This document shows, in pieces, positions 11,218 through 21,913 of a stretch of 64,000 nucleotides of DNA. Each line of letters opens with the position of its first letter. The stretch's first letter is position 1. The notes under the pieces were generated by a model that had not been told where the DNA came from, did not search any database, and worked only from the letters and a program-made list of their open reading frames with translations. The DNA is from Marasmius tenuissimus (lineage: Eukaryota; Basidiomycota; Agaricomycetes; Agaricales; Marasmiaceae). A program made the position numbers and the translations under genes. The stretch lies in contig JAQOTA010000058.1 in NCBI GenBank assembly GCA_029532415.1, positions 1,178,001-1,242,000 on the forward strand. The letters are read 5' to 3'.

Positions 11218-11879
11218 TCAAAGCTTCGCGAGGAAGTCCTTCACACCCTTTTCGGGGAGAGCACCAACGAATTGAAGCACGTTTTTCCCTTCGCGGAAAG
11301 CTATGACCGTCGGAAGAGCCCGAACCTGGAAAAAGAAAAGGGCAAGGAAAGTGAATCAATTGCGCACGAGCTGCAACGGTACACGAAACATACATGATAA
11401 CGTTGACCCAACTCAAACCCTTCGGCCTGCTCAGTGTCTATCGTGACAACGTCAACAGGAAGGCCACTACCAGACTTGACATCTGGGTTTGTCGCGACAG
11501 ACTTGAGGACAGGGGAGAGCATATGACAAGGTTTACACCATCTGAATAATTTCATTGTGAGAAGGCTTGGAATTCCCCTCGACGTGTCAACAGAACGAAC
11601 TCGGCATAGAAGTCGACCAGAACAATTCTTCCTTTAGATTTGTCACCCGCTGTTAGTTCTTTGAATGTCTGTGCTTGGGTTGAGATCAACGAAAAGAGGT
11701 GCTGTATGGACAATTTTCGGACGTACTCCAAAAGATACATCAGGATGGTAGTCACATCTTTTCGTGCTGGCGGTGAACGCACGCTTTGGGATATATGAGA
11801 GCGGCAGTCGTATTGATTGATGTGATTTGGTTGGCAGATGTAGTGCCCGAAGGCTGGTTCTGAGCGAGAGGGAAAGCAT
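11218..11879 (-). CDS. trx3: Mitochondrial thioredoxin with WCKPC active site
   Basis: Small thiol-disulfide oxidoreductase of 158 residues in four exons (11727-11879, 11601-11668, 11394-11541, 11218-11325), all phases checked. The N-terminus (MLSLSLRTSLRALHLPTK, later IPKRAFTASTKR) is basic, serine-rich and lacks acids, which predicts a mitochondrial presequence. The thioredoxin core follows: TFKELTAGDK, RIVLVDFYAE, active site WCKPC, LSPVLKSVA, VVTIDTEQAEGFELGQRY, the cis-proline motif RALPTVIAF, and FVGALPEKGVKDFLAKL at the end. The canonical active site is WCGPC; Lys replacing Gly is unusual and could shift redox potential. The WCKPC tryptophan lies directly after an exon junction. An in-frame TTG three codons and more upstream is not a plausible start. 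Confidence 0.92.
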
Positions 11880-12329
11880 GAGTTCAAACTTCAAAGTGGT
11901 GATTGCAGAGGCTCAGGCCCAGGTACGGCACAACTGCCAGCCGCCGGAGTCTGAATCCGGGTCGCAGTAAAATTCCTATGTTTGACCGCAGCACTCCGGT
12001 TCTCACATTCCCTTCACCCGACTCGCTCTTTGTCGGCTCTCCTCCATTTACAGTCTCTTCTTTACCACTCTTTTGGGTACCGGTGGAGCCTAACTGCTCA
12101 AGACATTCGTGAGACCCGTCACTGTAAGCAAATCAACGACCCTGTCCATTTACATACCACAAATCTGTGTCTTTTGAAGGTTTGATGATAAAAATCAAGA
12201 TCGGGAGGCTGCAACCATTCAGCAACCCGTTCAATGAAATCTTACTGTTGAGACAGAAACGCCTGATGGACGAATCAAGATGGAAGAAGATGGCGTCCCG
12301 TCAAGGACATTTGGTAAGGCTCTTCAAGG

Positions 12330-12337
12330 TATAAAAA
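12330..12337 (+). promoter_or_regulatory. TATA box of cupredoxin gene 1
   Basis: TATAAAAA lies 182 bp before the start codon and is followed by a CT-rich leader. Such a box is common on highly expressed fungal genes. Confidence 0.6.
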
Positions 12338-12511
12338 TGCCCCACGCATGCATCCCTCCCCTCAAACCACCTTGCTCGTTCCCATTCAATACTTGGACTT
12401 CAAGTAGAGTGAGCTTTTCTTCCATATCTGCGTTTCGTTTCGCTGACCCTTGCAAAGACTTAGAGTCTCACATATTCTTATTCTCTACACTCGTCTTTCT
12501 CTTATATCAAA

Positions 12512-13424
12512 ATGCGTCTCTCGGCAGCCACTGCTATCTCTCTTTCTTTTGTCGCTGGCGCGGTTGCCCAGCAGACCCATGAGGTTACTGTGGGCGCAGG
12601 CGGGGTGAGTTCAATTTGCTGTCGTCGTACGCCGTGCATCATCTCAAATCATGTCCCTGCCAGCTCCAATTCACTCCTACCAAGTAGGATTTTGCCATTG
12701 TAGCGAGGTGGACGCAACGCTGATCGTTACATTTAAAGTATCACAGGTGCGAAGGACGGAGATACAATTAAGTTCACTTTGTGAGTACTCCAATCAAAGA
12801 CACCGAGAACCCTCACCAACCCTCAGCCAGCCAAGCCAAGAACCACGTCAGTATAGACAATCTTAACGGATGAATCTAGCTTCTCATGAACTACACAGTC
12901 GGCCGTTCAATCAACCTTCGATAATCCCTGTACCCTCAAAGAAGGCGGATTGGACTCCGGATTCCAATTTATCGAGCAGGCACCGAAAACTTGGGAGGTG
13001 AAAGTGAACGGCACCGACCCTTTGTGGTTCTACTGCAGCCAGAACCTCAACGGAACAGACCACTGCAAAGAGGTATGATCCATTCTCTTCGTCGTTATCT
13101 CGTTATTCATGTTGTCCCAGGGAATGGTTTTCGCCGTCAACCCAACGGAAACCAACACGTTCGAGGCCTTCCAGGTACGTGAATACTGATGCCTTTCCTC
13201 GTATTCCTATCTAAGGCACGTTTCCAATGACTTAGAACAAAGCCAAATCAGGAGCTGGTGGCAACAGCACCGACTCTGGCACTCCCACCAACAGCTCCGA
13301 TCCTGCCTCCAATACCACCGGTGGAGGTAGTGGTAATGGTAACAATGGGGCTGTTGGCCTCAAGGGTGCCCAAACATTCGGTCTCCTCTCGATGGCTGGT
13401 ATCGCGCTAGGGCTTGTGTTGTAG
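12512..13424 (+). CDS. GPI-anchored cupredoxin-like secreted protein 1
   Basis: Secreted plastocyanin-like protein of the fungal serine-rich cupredoxin group. Exons: 12512-12604, about 12663-12682, about 12739-12780 (approximate inner ends), 12831-12846, 12899-13072, 13121-13174, 13236-13424. Signal peptide MRLSAATAISLSFVAGAVAQ, then HEVTVGAGG, a beta-sandwich with all four type-1 copper ligands: His in QAKNH, Cys in WFYCSQ, His in NGTDHC and Met in EGMVF. A Ser/Thr/Gly/Asn-rich linker and a hydrophobic tail (GLLSMAGIALGLVL) indicate a GPI-anchor signal. The first histidine sits in a 16-nt microexon. Its close neighbour at 14471-15438 shares intron positions, so the pair arose by tandem duplication. 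Such proteins occur in fruiting-body and wall-associated secretomes; a specific role is not known. Confidence 0.93.
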
Positions 13425-14252
13425 TTGGCTTGTTTGGTCGTAACTTAACGTCAGAAGTACATCTTGTACCAGAGAAGACTTCTGCGAGTCCATCACGGTG
13501 AATAGAATGCTTGATCCTAATTGCAGTGGGCGGTTGATCAGAAGCCACGTGTGGAATCGCTGGCCAGATTTCGGGATCCCTACTTTGAACTTAGGTCCTC
13601 GAGATTCACACAAGACGTTGAGGGTAAAGCCATTAAAATTGGCGCGCGGACGACTCGGCGTGACAACCAACGTGAGGGATCCAAGTATTATTACTTCTCT
13701 TTGCATCCGAACTTGCACTCAGCTCAGAACAGCGCCAGCCATCGTATCGCTGCCAGTAGATCCATTCCAACTCTTGTAAAGGCCTGTGAGTCGGTAAAAG
13801 GACTTCCTGCACAAGATATGCAGATATTCCAGAGACTGAGTGAGTATCAACTGCATGGGTCATTGATCGATTTGTCCTTGAGGCATACGTGCCCAGCACG
13901 GTACACTCCCTTACGTTCCTCGGCAGTACCGGTCTTCACGTTCTCTCCTGTTCCCTTGGCAATGCCAGCTTGGTAGAAACGCATTTCCGGGTCGTCTTCG
14001 GAAAGACTTTCTTGGAACTGGAGCCAGCATTGCCTTGTTCATATCTGCACTTGAATTATGGATTGGACAGTGAGCACCGGTATTGCACGGTAGTCCACAG
14101 CCCACGTACCATCGCACCGGCTGGGCAACCCTTGGCCTGGTCCATATTATTGATTTGAGTTCATCATATCATGATGTTGTGATGGGAACCCATGGAGACC
14201 GCCCAGAAGGGACGTGATTGGACCAGCCGTACAAGCCCCGCAAGGGTTTACC
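13425..14252. other. Intergenic between the cupredoxins
   Basis: An open frame at 13521-13976 (151 codons) is present but shows no family, no intron context and no conserved motif. I regard it as chance. Nothing else is recognised. Confidence 0.4.
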
Positions 14253-14260
14253 TATATAAG
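14253..14260 (+). promoter_or_regulatory. TATA box of cupredoxin gene 2
   Basis: TATATAAG lies 218 bp before the start codon, followed by a CT-rich leader (ccttcgttctccaccagtc). Confidence 0.6.
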
Positions 14261-14470
14261 CGGTTGCCGAGCAAATAATGGGAACTTTTGAGTTTCCTTC
14301 GTTCTCCACCAGTCTTTGTTGCCTTTACGAGCTGAGTAAGTCGTCAGAATTCCCTTCCCCTGTCTCTACTGAACTTTTGGTGTAGGCTCGCCGGATTTAC
14401 TTCTTCACGAATACGCAAATTTGACACACTCGTTCTTTTCGATTGAAATCTTTCGTCCTCTCCTGTGAAA

Positions 14471-15438
14471 ATGCGTTTCTCCACTGTTGCTGCTACTCTT
14501 CTGCCTGTCGCTGGCGCCTTGGCTGCTACGCAAACTATTGCTGTTGGGGAAGGTGGTTTGACGTTCAACCCGCCCAGGTAAGGTGCTCTATCGATTCAAA
14601 ATGATCAGGAATCTCATGCTTCTTTGTAGCATTACCGCTGCTATGGGCGACATTATCGAGTTCCAATTGTAAGCGTCCAGATGTTTGAGTTTGTTCTGCA
14701 TGCTGACATCTGTAATAGCAAGAGCAAGAACCACGTTAGTGACTGTGCAGTTATCACAACACCAATCCTCTAACCCTGTCACCACAGTCCGTCAGCCAGT
14801 CTACCTTTGCCGAGCCCTGCAAATTCAAGGAGAACGGCGTCGACTCGGGCTTCCAAGCAACACAGGAAGGAGCTGCTCAGATTGCTTCTTGGAGTTTTGA
14901 ACTGAACACCACCGAGCCGCTCTGGTTCTTCTGCGCCCAACTTACCCCCGCTGACCACTGCGCGATGGTGAGATTTGACCTGCGAAACTTGGATGCTAGC
15001 CGAGAACTCATCGTATCGCGACCGTAGGGCATGGTGTTTGCTGTCAACCCCACCGCTGAAAAGTCGTTCGAGACGTTCAAGGTATGTTAAGTAACGATCA
15101 GATTCGTTGCGATGGTTAACCTGATATCTTAGGCTGCTGCCATGGGATCTGCGAGCGGTAACGGAACTGCACCCGCGGGTGGCGAGACTGCCCCAACAGG
15201 ATCATCGTCTGCTGCAGGCGGAGCTGCTACTGATGCCAGTGGCAGTGGAGCCAGTGGGTCTCCCACTGACGCTGCTGGTCAAACTTCAGTTAGTGCCAGT
15301 GCCGGTGCCACTGCCAGCTCTGGCGCCGATACTTCGGCCGCCCAGCAAGGGGCTGACAATAACGCTGGATTTGCGGTCAGCAGGAACACTGTCGGTCTGT
15401 TGTCAATGGCCGGGTTGGTTCTCGGCTTGACGCTGTAA
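14471..15438 (+). CDS. GPI-anchored cupredoxin-like secreted protein 2
   Basis: Paralogue of the gene at 12512. Six exons: 14471-14577, 14630-14668, 14719-14734, 14788-14967, 15028-15081, 15133-15438. Signal peptide MRFSTVAATLLPVAGALA, then TQTIAVGEGGLTFNP. Copper ligands are all present: His in KSKNH (again in a 16-nt microexon), Cys in LWFFCAQ, His in ADHCAM and Met in GMVF. The last exon encodes a long Ser/Gly/Ala/Thr linker with SASAGATASSGAD-like repeats and a hydrophobic tail ending GLLSMAGLVLGLTL, a GPI-anchor type signal nearly identical to that of copy 1. The linker is longer and the ligand loop shorter than in copy 1, so the two proteins have diverged mainly in stalk and surface loops. 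Confidence 0.94.
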
Positions 15439-15771
15439 AGCCAATTATTTTGAACGTACTTTCACTTTCACCCGAGGACTATAACTAGAAGGACACTATA
15501 GTGTATGCCCTTTTGCGTATTTGAATTTCTGTGCAGGATGCAATCAATGGCTGGTTCAACTATGGGAAAGCTCGACGAGTTGCATTGTATTGAGGTAGAT
15601 GAATTATACAGAGCTACGCGCTGCTCGCGAGCATTCAAGGCGTTGCGCAATGATGTGTGCGTCATCGTTACAGCCTCTCAAGATCTCAAGGACATACCTC
15701 TGAGCTCGCTCCTGACTCTCAACTCGACCGTCACGGGCGTACATTCTGTCGACTCAATATAGACTCCATCG

Positions 15772-18743
15772 ATGGATGCCATTCGAATCTCAAAGGTTAC
15801 ATGATCTTGTTCTCTCGATGTACAATCACTTAGACTATTCTTCCAGGTCGAGAATGTGCAATGCACAAAGGCAGGCTCAACCCTACCCGGAACAATCCAC
15901 CTAACAGCCCACCACCTCATATTTCGATACAATGACAACAAAGAGAAGGAGATGTGGGTGCGTCGCTTGTTGTTTTTCTGTCTTCAACCCGGCCTTATTT
16001 CTGCCAGATCCCTTACCCCCTAATTTCGCTTGTGAACCGTCTCCCTCAAACCCTGCAAGGACAATGCCCAGTCACCTTCCACACACGAACATTCGAAACG
16101 TTTTCGATAGAATTTCAAAAGGAGAACGACGCGGTTGATGTTTTTGAGAGCGTGAAGGAGCTCACTGTCGCCGGTGTGCACGATTATCTTTGTGGCATGT
16201 TACGGACACCTTATTCGATGGGATCATAGAAACGGTCTACAACCTCTATGCTTTCTCCTACCAGCCCAATCCGCCTTTCCTCACGAACAATGGCTGGTCG
16301 ATATACTCACCTAGAGAAGAATTCGGTCGCATGGGCGTTGGAACGCGCACAAAAGCCTGGCGATTTACAGATATAAACAAAGACTATTCTGTGCGTCTTC
16401 ACTCTCGATTCTCGGAATACGCTTATCGATGACTCTCAGCACTTTTAGTTTAGTCCCACGTATCCGGCGAAACTGATCATACCAACGAAAATCAGCGACG
16501 CAACATTGCAATATGCTTCTAAATATCGAAGTAAATGCAGGATCCCCGCGTTGACCTATCTTCACTGGTCTAATTATGTGAGCGCAACACATCGTACTGA
16601 TTTCGGAGATGCTGATTCAGTCCAGGCTAGTATCACACGCTCGAGCCAGCCAATGGTTGGGATCACACAAAATCGGTCCATCCAGGATGAGAAGCTGATT
16701 GAAACCATCTTCCAAACCCATTTCTCTCCCGAAACGCGAGTATCCAGTGCTCACGTCTATGGGGCAACGACAACAAACCTCATCATTGATGCTCGTCCGA
16801 CCGCAAATGCAATGGCCAATACGGCCAAAGGTGCCGGGACTGAAAACATGGACCATTACAAGGACGCAAAGAAAGTATATCTCGGTATCGACCATATTCA
16901 CACCATGCGGGAGTCCCTTTCCAAGATTGTTGAGGCACTACGGGAGGCCGATACACTTTTAGCCACCATCAACAATGGCCTCCCCGGGCAGGTTTCCGGC
17001 GTTTCGGTTCTGGACAGGCAGGCTCTCCGTCGTTCTGGATGGCTCAGACATATATCAATCATTCTCGAAGGGACGAATCTCATCACTCGCAATGTACATA
17101 TCAACTCGTCGCATGTGTTGATCCACTGCTCTGATGGCTGGGATCGTACATCGCAACTAGCTGCGCTGGCGGAGTTGTGTCTAGACCCCTTTTACCGAAC
17201 GATGCGCGGGTTCCAGATTCTCGTCGAAAAGGATTGGATCTCTTTCGGACATAAGTTTCTTGACCGTAGCGGCCATCTATCCTCGGAGAAGTTCTTTGTG
17301 TCACCCGCGGAAGGCAGCAGCGGCAGCGGGGGCGGTACCGAAGCTGCACAAGGATTCCTTGCATCAGTACAAAACCGATTCGCATCCCAGAGTCATATCA
17401 AGGAAACTTCACCCACCTTCCACCAATTCCTCGAAACCGTTCGTCAAATCCAACGACAAGCGCCCGACCGTTTCGAGTTCAACGAACGGTTCTTGCGACA
17501 GTTATATTATCACCTGTACTCTTGTCAGTTTGGTACCTTCCTTTTCAACTGCGAGCGGGAAAGGCGCGTGGGGGAGGGATCAAATCCACCCGCAGTCGAA
17601 CGGACCGTCAGTGTCTGGGATTTCTTCAATTCTCCTGAGGAGACGGAGAAGAATAGGAACCCCAGCTACGATTCCTCTCTCGATGACCCACAAAGCCGGG
17701 AACCAGGTGCGGATATGGGAGTGTTATTCCCCAATCCTAAAGATGTTCGATTCTGGCACGAGCTGTATGGAAGGACTGACGACGAAATGAATGGGCGAAA
17801 TGCGCCACCTCCAGTCATCAACACACCTGAGATAGTGGGGCCGGTTGAAGGAACAGAAGACGACCCCATCGTTAGTAGAGTCGACACTCCCTCTAACATT
17901 CCCTTGCCGCCTTCTCCGGGCAAGACTGCTGCTACTCTTCCACGAAGCCGCTCGCCCACTCCGTTGACGGCTTCGACTTCGACCTCGACCAGTCCCATCT
18001 CTGATACGCCTGTCAAACCACCGCCTCCACCACCTCGAAAGGAGAGTTTCAGACCTTTCTCATCGACTGCTTCGGCCTTCTCCATGAAGTCGAACACCTC
18101 ACCGTATTCGAGCCCTACATCCGCGACTCAAGCCTCTGCCAGAGCTCAAGAGTTGCTTTCTGGATCAGGAGCTTTCGGACGTTCAATGTGGGATAGGCTC
18201 TCTTCGAACGCGTCCGCAGCTTTTTCGGTGGTACAGGAAGCATATGGTAGTGCCTCGAAAGAGTGGGGTACACCTTCACCTACCGGGAGCGGGAGGACAG
18301 AAGAGTTACAGAGTCGAGAGACATTACCTGCGTGGAATGAGCAACCATCTGCTGGAAATACAGCGCCTTCGTCTAGTGCGCCTCCCTCTTCGACTGGCTC
18401 GCTAAATCTCGCCCCTAATATCGGAAATCCCTGGGCATCGGTGCGAGCTACTTCTGACACCCGTTCCACAACGTCTATTTATGATAACCCGTGGGGTACG
18501 AGTCCTAGTAGCGATCCCGAGCCTCTGGCATCTCGACCCAGTGCCGCTACGCTATTCTCATCCCCGGCGGACTCGTCTACTTCCACGGGGTCCCTTCCCT
18601 TCGATCCCACTATTGCGCCACTCAGCCAGAAACTTTCACAAGCAACGCTCAGGTCTCCTCCGACAACGAAACAGTCGGAAGTCCCCGCTCCGCAGGCTTC
18701 AAGCAACGCTAATTTAGATCCACTTGGTGTAGGTTTAGGGTGA
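15772..18743 (+). CDS. ymr1: Myotubularin-family phosphoinositide 3-phosphatase
   Basis: Lipid phosphatase expected to remove the 3-phosphate of PI3P and PI(3,5)P2 on endosome and vacuole membranes; yeast has one member, Ymr1. Six exons (15772-15795, 15847-15957, 16008-16173, 16230-16390, 16449-16577, 16626-18743) give about 902 residues. Residues 1-110 form the PH-GRAM domain (MDAIRISKVENVQC, LPGTIHLTAHHLIFRYND). The phosphatase part follows (VYNLYAFSY, PALTYLHWSNY, ITRSSQPMVG, NRSIQDEKLIE) with catalytic loop HCSDGWDRTSQ (Cys codon 17127-17129), so it is predicted active. The end is a long Pro/Ser/Thr-rich tail (PPPPPPRKESFRPFSS) without FYVE domain. The 48-nt intron 16578-16625 keeps frame if unspliced, which would add about 16 residues just before ITRSSQ. 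Confidence 0.95.
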
Positions 18744-19344
18744 GGGTTGTATTAATGTATGTAACCTGGAGCACCAACACGGACGTAACCATACAAGTGG
18801 TGTCGTATGATAATGTACAAGTCTTGAGCAGGGTAAGTTATGGGACATAATCGACCAAGAGGACGCAAGGAGGCTGGAGCCCCAGCCACTGTACATATCT
18901 TTCGCCAGGGTCGTCGTGACTTCAAGTTTGGGCTGAGCAGCTAAAACCTGGCTAAAACTGGGTCTAACTTGCCTCGTCTTTGACATCGGCCCTTGAGGGT
19001 CTCAAGACTGGACTTTAACCATACTCATGATAATATGACTAACCCGCAATCTTCGAAAGCTGGCGCGATCATTTGCTGCTAGGCTCGAAGCAGGTCCGAA
19101 AACAATCGGGAGAGACGTAACATGGAGGACATCTTGAACACTGTACAGGCCCATTTCCCCACAATGGTCATTGATAACTAGAACTTATCACATTTCACAC
19201 AGATGCGTGTACAAATGAGTGCTGTAAATGTGTAATAGCAAGCGAGCATGTTGCTGCGGCAAAAGGGACACGTTCAATTTCAGGTGCAGTCTGATTCGCG
19301 AACCTTTACCAGCGCAGATGGCGTGATTGAGAAAATGTGCGGAT
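18744..19344. other. Intergenic, 5' side of SAM synthetase
   Basis: No gene recognised. It contains the 3' flank of the myotubularin gene and the promoter of the downstream gene. Confidence 0.4.
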
Positions 19345-19352
19345 TATATAAG
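19345..19352 (+). promoter_or_regulatory. TATA box of SAM synthetase gene
   Basis: TATATAAG lies 105 bp upstream of the start codon. It is followed by a C-rich pyrimidine leader (catctcctccccatcc), a pattern common in highly transcribed fungal genes. Confidence 0.65.
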
Positions 19353-19449
19353 CTCATCAATAAAACTTGACGGCAACGGAAAAAAAACTTTCATCTCCTC
19401 CCCATCCTTTACCTTCCCCACCAACACCCCCAAAAAACCACTTCTAGAC

Positions 19450-20958
19450 ATGCCTGCTAACGGACACGCTGCTCGTGCTGCCCTCGAGAAGGGCCACTTC
19501 CTTTTCACCTCCGAGTCCGTTGGTGAAGGTCACCCTGGTTAGTAATTCGCGTTGGGCGCGTCTCGAACGTTCACTCAATTTTCGGCTGCATGCAGATAAG
19601 ATCTGTGACCAAGTCTCCGATGCCATTGTGAGTAGCTCGTCGCGATGTCGATATTCTCCGTGATAACAACTGTCTTCTAGCTCGACGCCTGCCTGGAGCA
19701 AGACCCGTGGTCAAAGGTCGCCTGTGAGACCGCCTCCAAGACCGGAATGATCATGGTCTTCGGTGAAATCACCACCAAGGCCCAGCTCGACTACCAAAAG
19801 ATCATTCGTAACACCATTAAGGACATCGGATACGATGACTCCGAGAAGGGTTTCGACTACAAGACCTGCAACATCCTTGTCGCTATTGAGCAACAATCTC
19901 CCGATATCGCTCAAGGTTTGGACCATGGTGATCTCGAGAACCACGGTGCTGGTGACCAGGGAATAATGTTCGGCTACGCCACCGACGAGACTGAGGACTT
20001 CATGCCCCTCACTGTTGTTCTAGCTCACAAGCTCAACAAGGCAATGGCCATTGCTCGTCGCAACGGGGTTCTTCCTTGGCTCCGACCCGACACCAAGACT
20101 CAAGTCACCATCGAGTACAAGAAGGATGGTGGTGCTACCATCCCCGTCCGTGTCGATACCATCGTCATCTCCGCTCAACACTCAGAGGAGGTCACCCTCG
20201 TTGAGCTCCAGAAGCAGCTCATGGAGAAGGTCATCAAGCAGACTATCCCTGCTAACCTTCTCGATGACCGCACGATTTACCACGTAAGTTTTTCCTATCG
20301 ATAGGTCCCATCAGAGTTCTCAAGACTCGGTCTCTAGATCAACCCAAGTGGTCGCTTCGTTATCGGTGGACCCCAGGGAGATGCCGGTCTGACTGGTCGT
20401 AAAATCATCGTTGACAGCTACGGTGGCTGGGGAGCACACGGAGGAGGCGCTTTCTCCGGAAAGGATTTCTCCAAGGTTGACCGCTCAGCAGCTTACACTT
20501 CTCGGTGGATTGGTGAGAATAGCCCATATCAAGATCCGTGCCATGCGTCTTACCCTTCTGGTTAGCTAAATCGTTGGTTGCCGCCGGCCTCGCACGCCGA
20601 GCTCTCGTCCAGGTTTCCTATGCCATTGGTGTCGCTGAGGCCTTGTCGGTCTACGTCGACACGTATGGCACCGGAAAGAAGTCCGATGAAGAGCTTGTCG
20701 AGGTCATCCGCAAGAACTTCGACCTCAGGCCGGGTGTTATGGGTACGTGTCTCCATTCCCATGAGGATCACTGCAGGGGTAGCTCATTTCACGTTGTTTA
20801 GTCCGCGAGCTCCAGCTCCAGCGACCACAATACCGCCAGACAGCCTGCTACGGCCACTTTGGTATGTCCTTCAGTCTCGCTTTGGAAACGATTTCTAACG
20901 ACTTTTTACAGGCAACCCCAACTACTCCTGGGAGAAGCCCAAGCAGCTCACCCTCTAG
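19450..20958 (+). CDS. sam2: S-adenosylmethionine synthetase
   Basis: Makes S-adenosylmethionine from methionine and ATP in the cytosol. Seven exons (19450-19537, 19596-19627, 19681-20283, 20338-20512, 20566-20742, 20802-20871, 20912-20958). Family motifs are complete: [19 protein letters not shown] (ATP/methionine binding, split by intron 1), [14 protein letters not shown], the [11 protein letters not shown] signature, [61 protein letters not shown] and the end [17 protein letters not shown]. The length (about 396 residues) is normal. The start [15 protein letters not shown] is preceded by a good Kozak context. Strong codon bias in the central exon fits high expression. Confidence 0.98.
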
Positions 20959-21339
20959 ATTTCCCTCTTGGTTCTGCATTTGTTGCATTATATTCAGACA
21001 TCTGTACCATCATCGGAAGTTCATCCTTCCTTCCACTCGCTGTCCCATTGCATTGTGTCCATAGATATCACCTCACATAACACTAGTACTAACTCAGAAA
21101 GGCCCGGATTGTAGAACCCCCCCATACTGTCACATAATACTTTAGTAGTCGTAGTCAATATACCGCGTTCAACCGCACCCTTCGTATACCATCTTTTCCT
21201 TGGTGTGAGTGTGATTTCAATGCAACGAACTGAGGCTTGGACTTTCTGTGAAATGAACTTTGAAGCGACCGGCACTGGAGTCTGAGAGGAATTGGTGGAC
21301 TGACTGCTTAGTCATCAACTATCACTTACCATCATCGTC
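20959..21339. other. Intergenic between SAM synthetase and Kgd4-like gene
   Basis: 3' flank and short promoter. No further gene is seen. Confidence 0.4.
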
Positions 21340-21764
21340 ATGCATCCATCCCTCCGTGTCCTCTCTAGCAGAGCGCATACGCCCCTCATTAGGTTCTTGG
21401 GCAAGCGTAGCTGGCCGTCTGGTACGACATTACTTTGATCGCCCAGTTTCAATGATTCTGACCACACGAGTAGGCTCAGAAACACCCCAGGTTCATCCAG
21501 CAGCCCCCGCCGAACTCCGGAATAAGAATTTCTCTGACTTTGCTACGTCTCCGAGCACTTCAAAGCCTCAGACGTCCTCATCCTCGTCTGGAAACGCGTT
21601 CAAAGAGTTCTGGGAGGCGCCAGAGAGGCTATGGAGGCCGAGAATCCGGCAGTTGGAAGAATGGGAAATTGACTTGGTCCAGGTGCGTGATTTCCTGGGA
21701 TAATCTAGTTTTGGGTGTAGTCTCACACCAATATTCACAGTCTGGCGGTGCTTCATTACACTAG
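21340..21764 (+). CDS. kgd4: Kgd4/MRPS36 (Ymr31)-type mitochondrial protein
   Basis: Small mitochondrial protein, 104 residues from three exons (21340-21421, 21474-21682, 21741-21764). In yeast and animals this family links the E3 component to the 2-oxoglutarate dehydrogenase complex and was first listed as a mitoribosomal protein. Evidence: N-terminal MHPSLRVLSSRAHTPLIRFLGKRSWPSG, a basic import signal with the family's RFLGKR motif; then VHPAAPAELRNKNFSDF, which matches the conserved HP-x-PAELR/F segment; a serine-rich spacer; and the fungal ending WEAPERLWRPRIRQLEEWEIDLV with the last seven residues SGGASLH in a separate short exon. The gene is easily missed because no single frame covers it. 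Assignment rests on motif memory, not on a search. Confidence 0.82.
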
Positions 21765-21913
21765 TCGATGAGCGTGGCGTCGAGGCAGGTCAACACCATT
21801 GACACAGGTTCACCACAATGTCTTCCAACGTGAACATCTAGGAATACTTTCATCAAGGAAGAAAGGGAGAAATTGAATGTACATCCAAGCTCATTATAAT
21901 AGACTACAACAGT

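Noticed and set aside
13521..13976. 151-codon ORF between the cupredoxin genes
   Set aside because: No family features; the neighbouring promoter and 3' flank explain the space.
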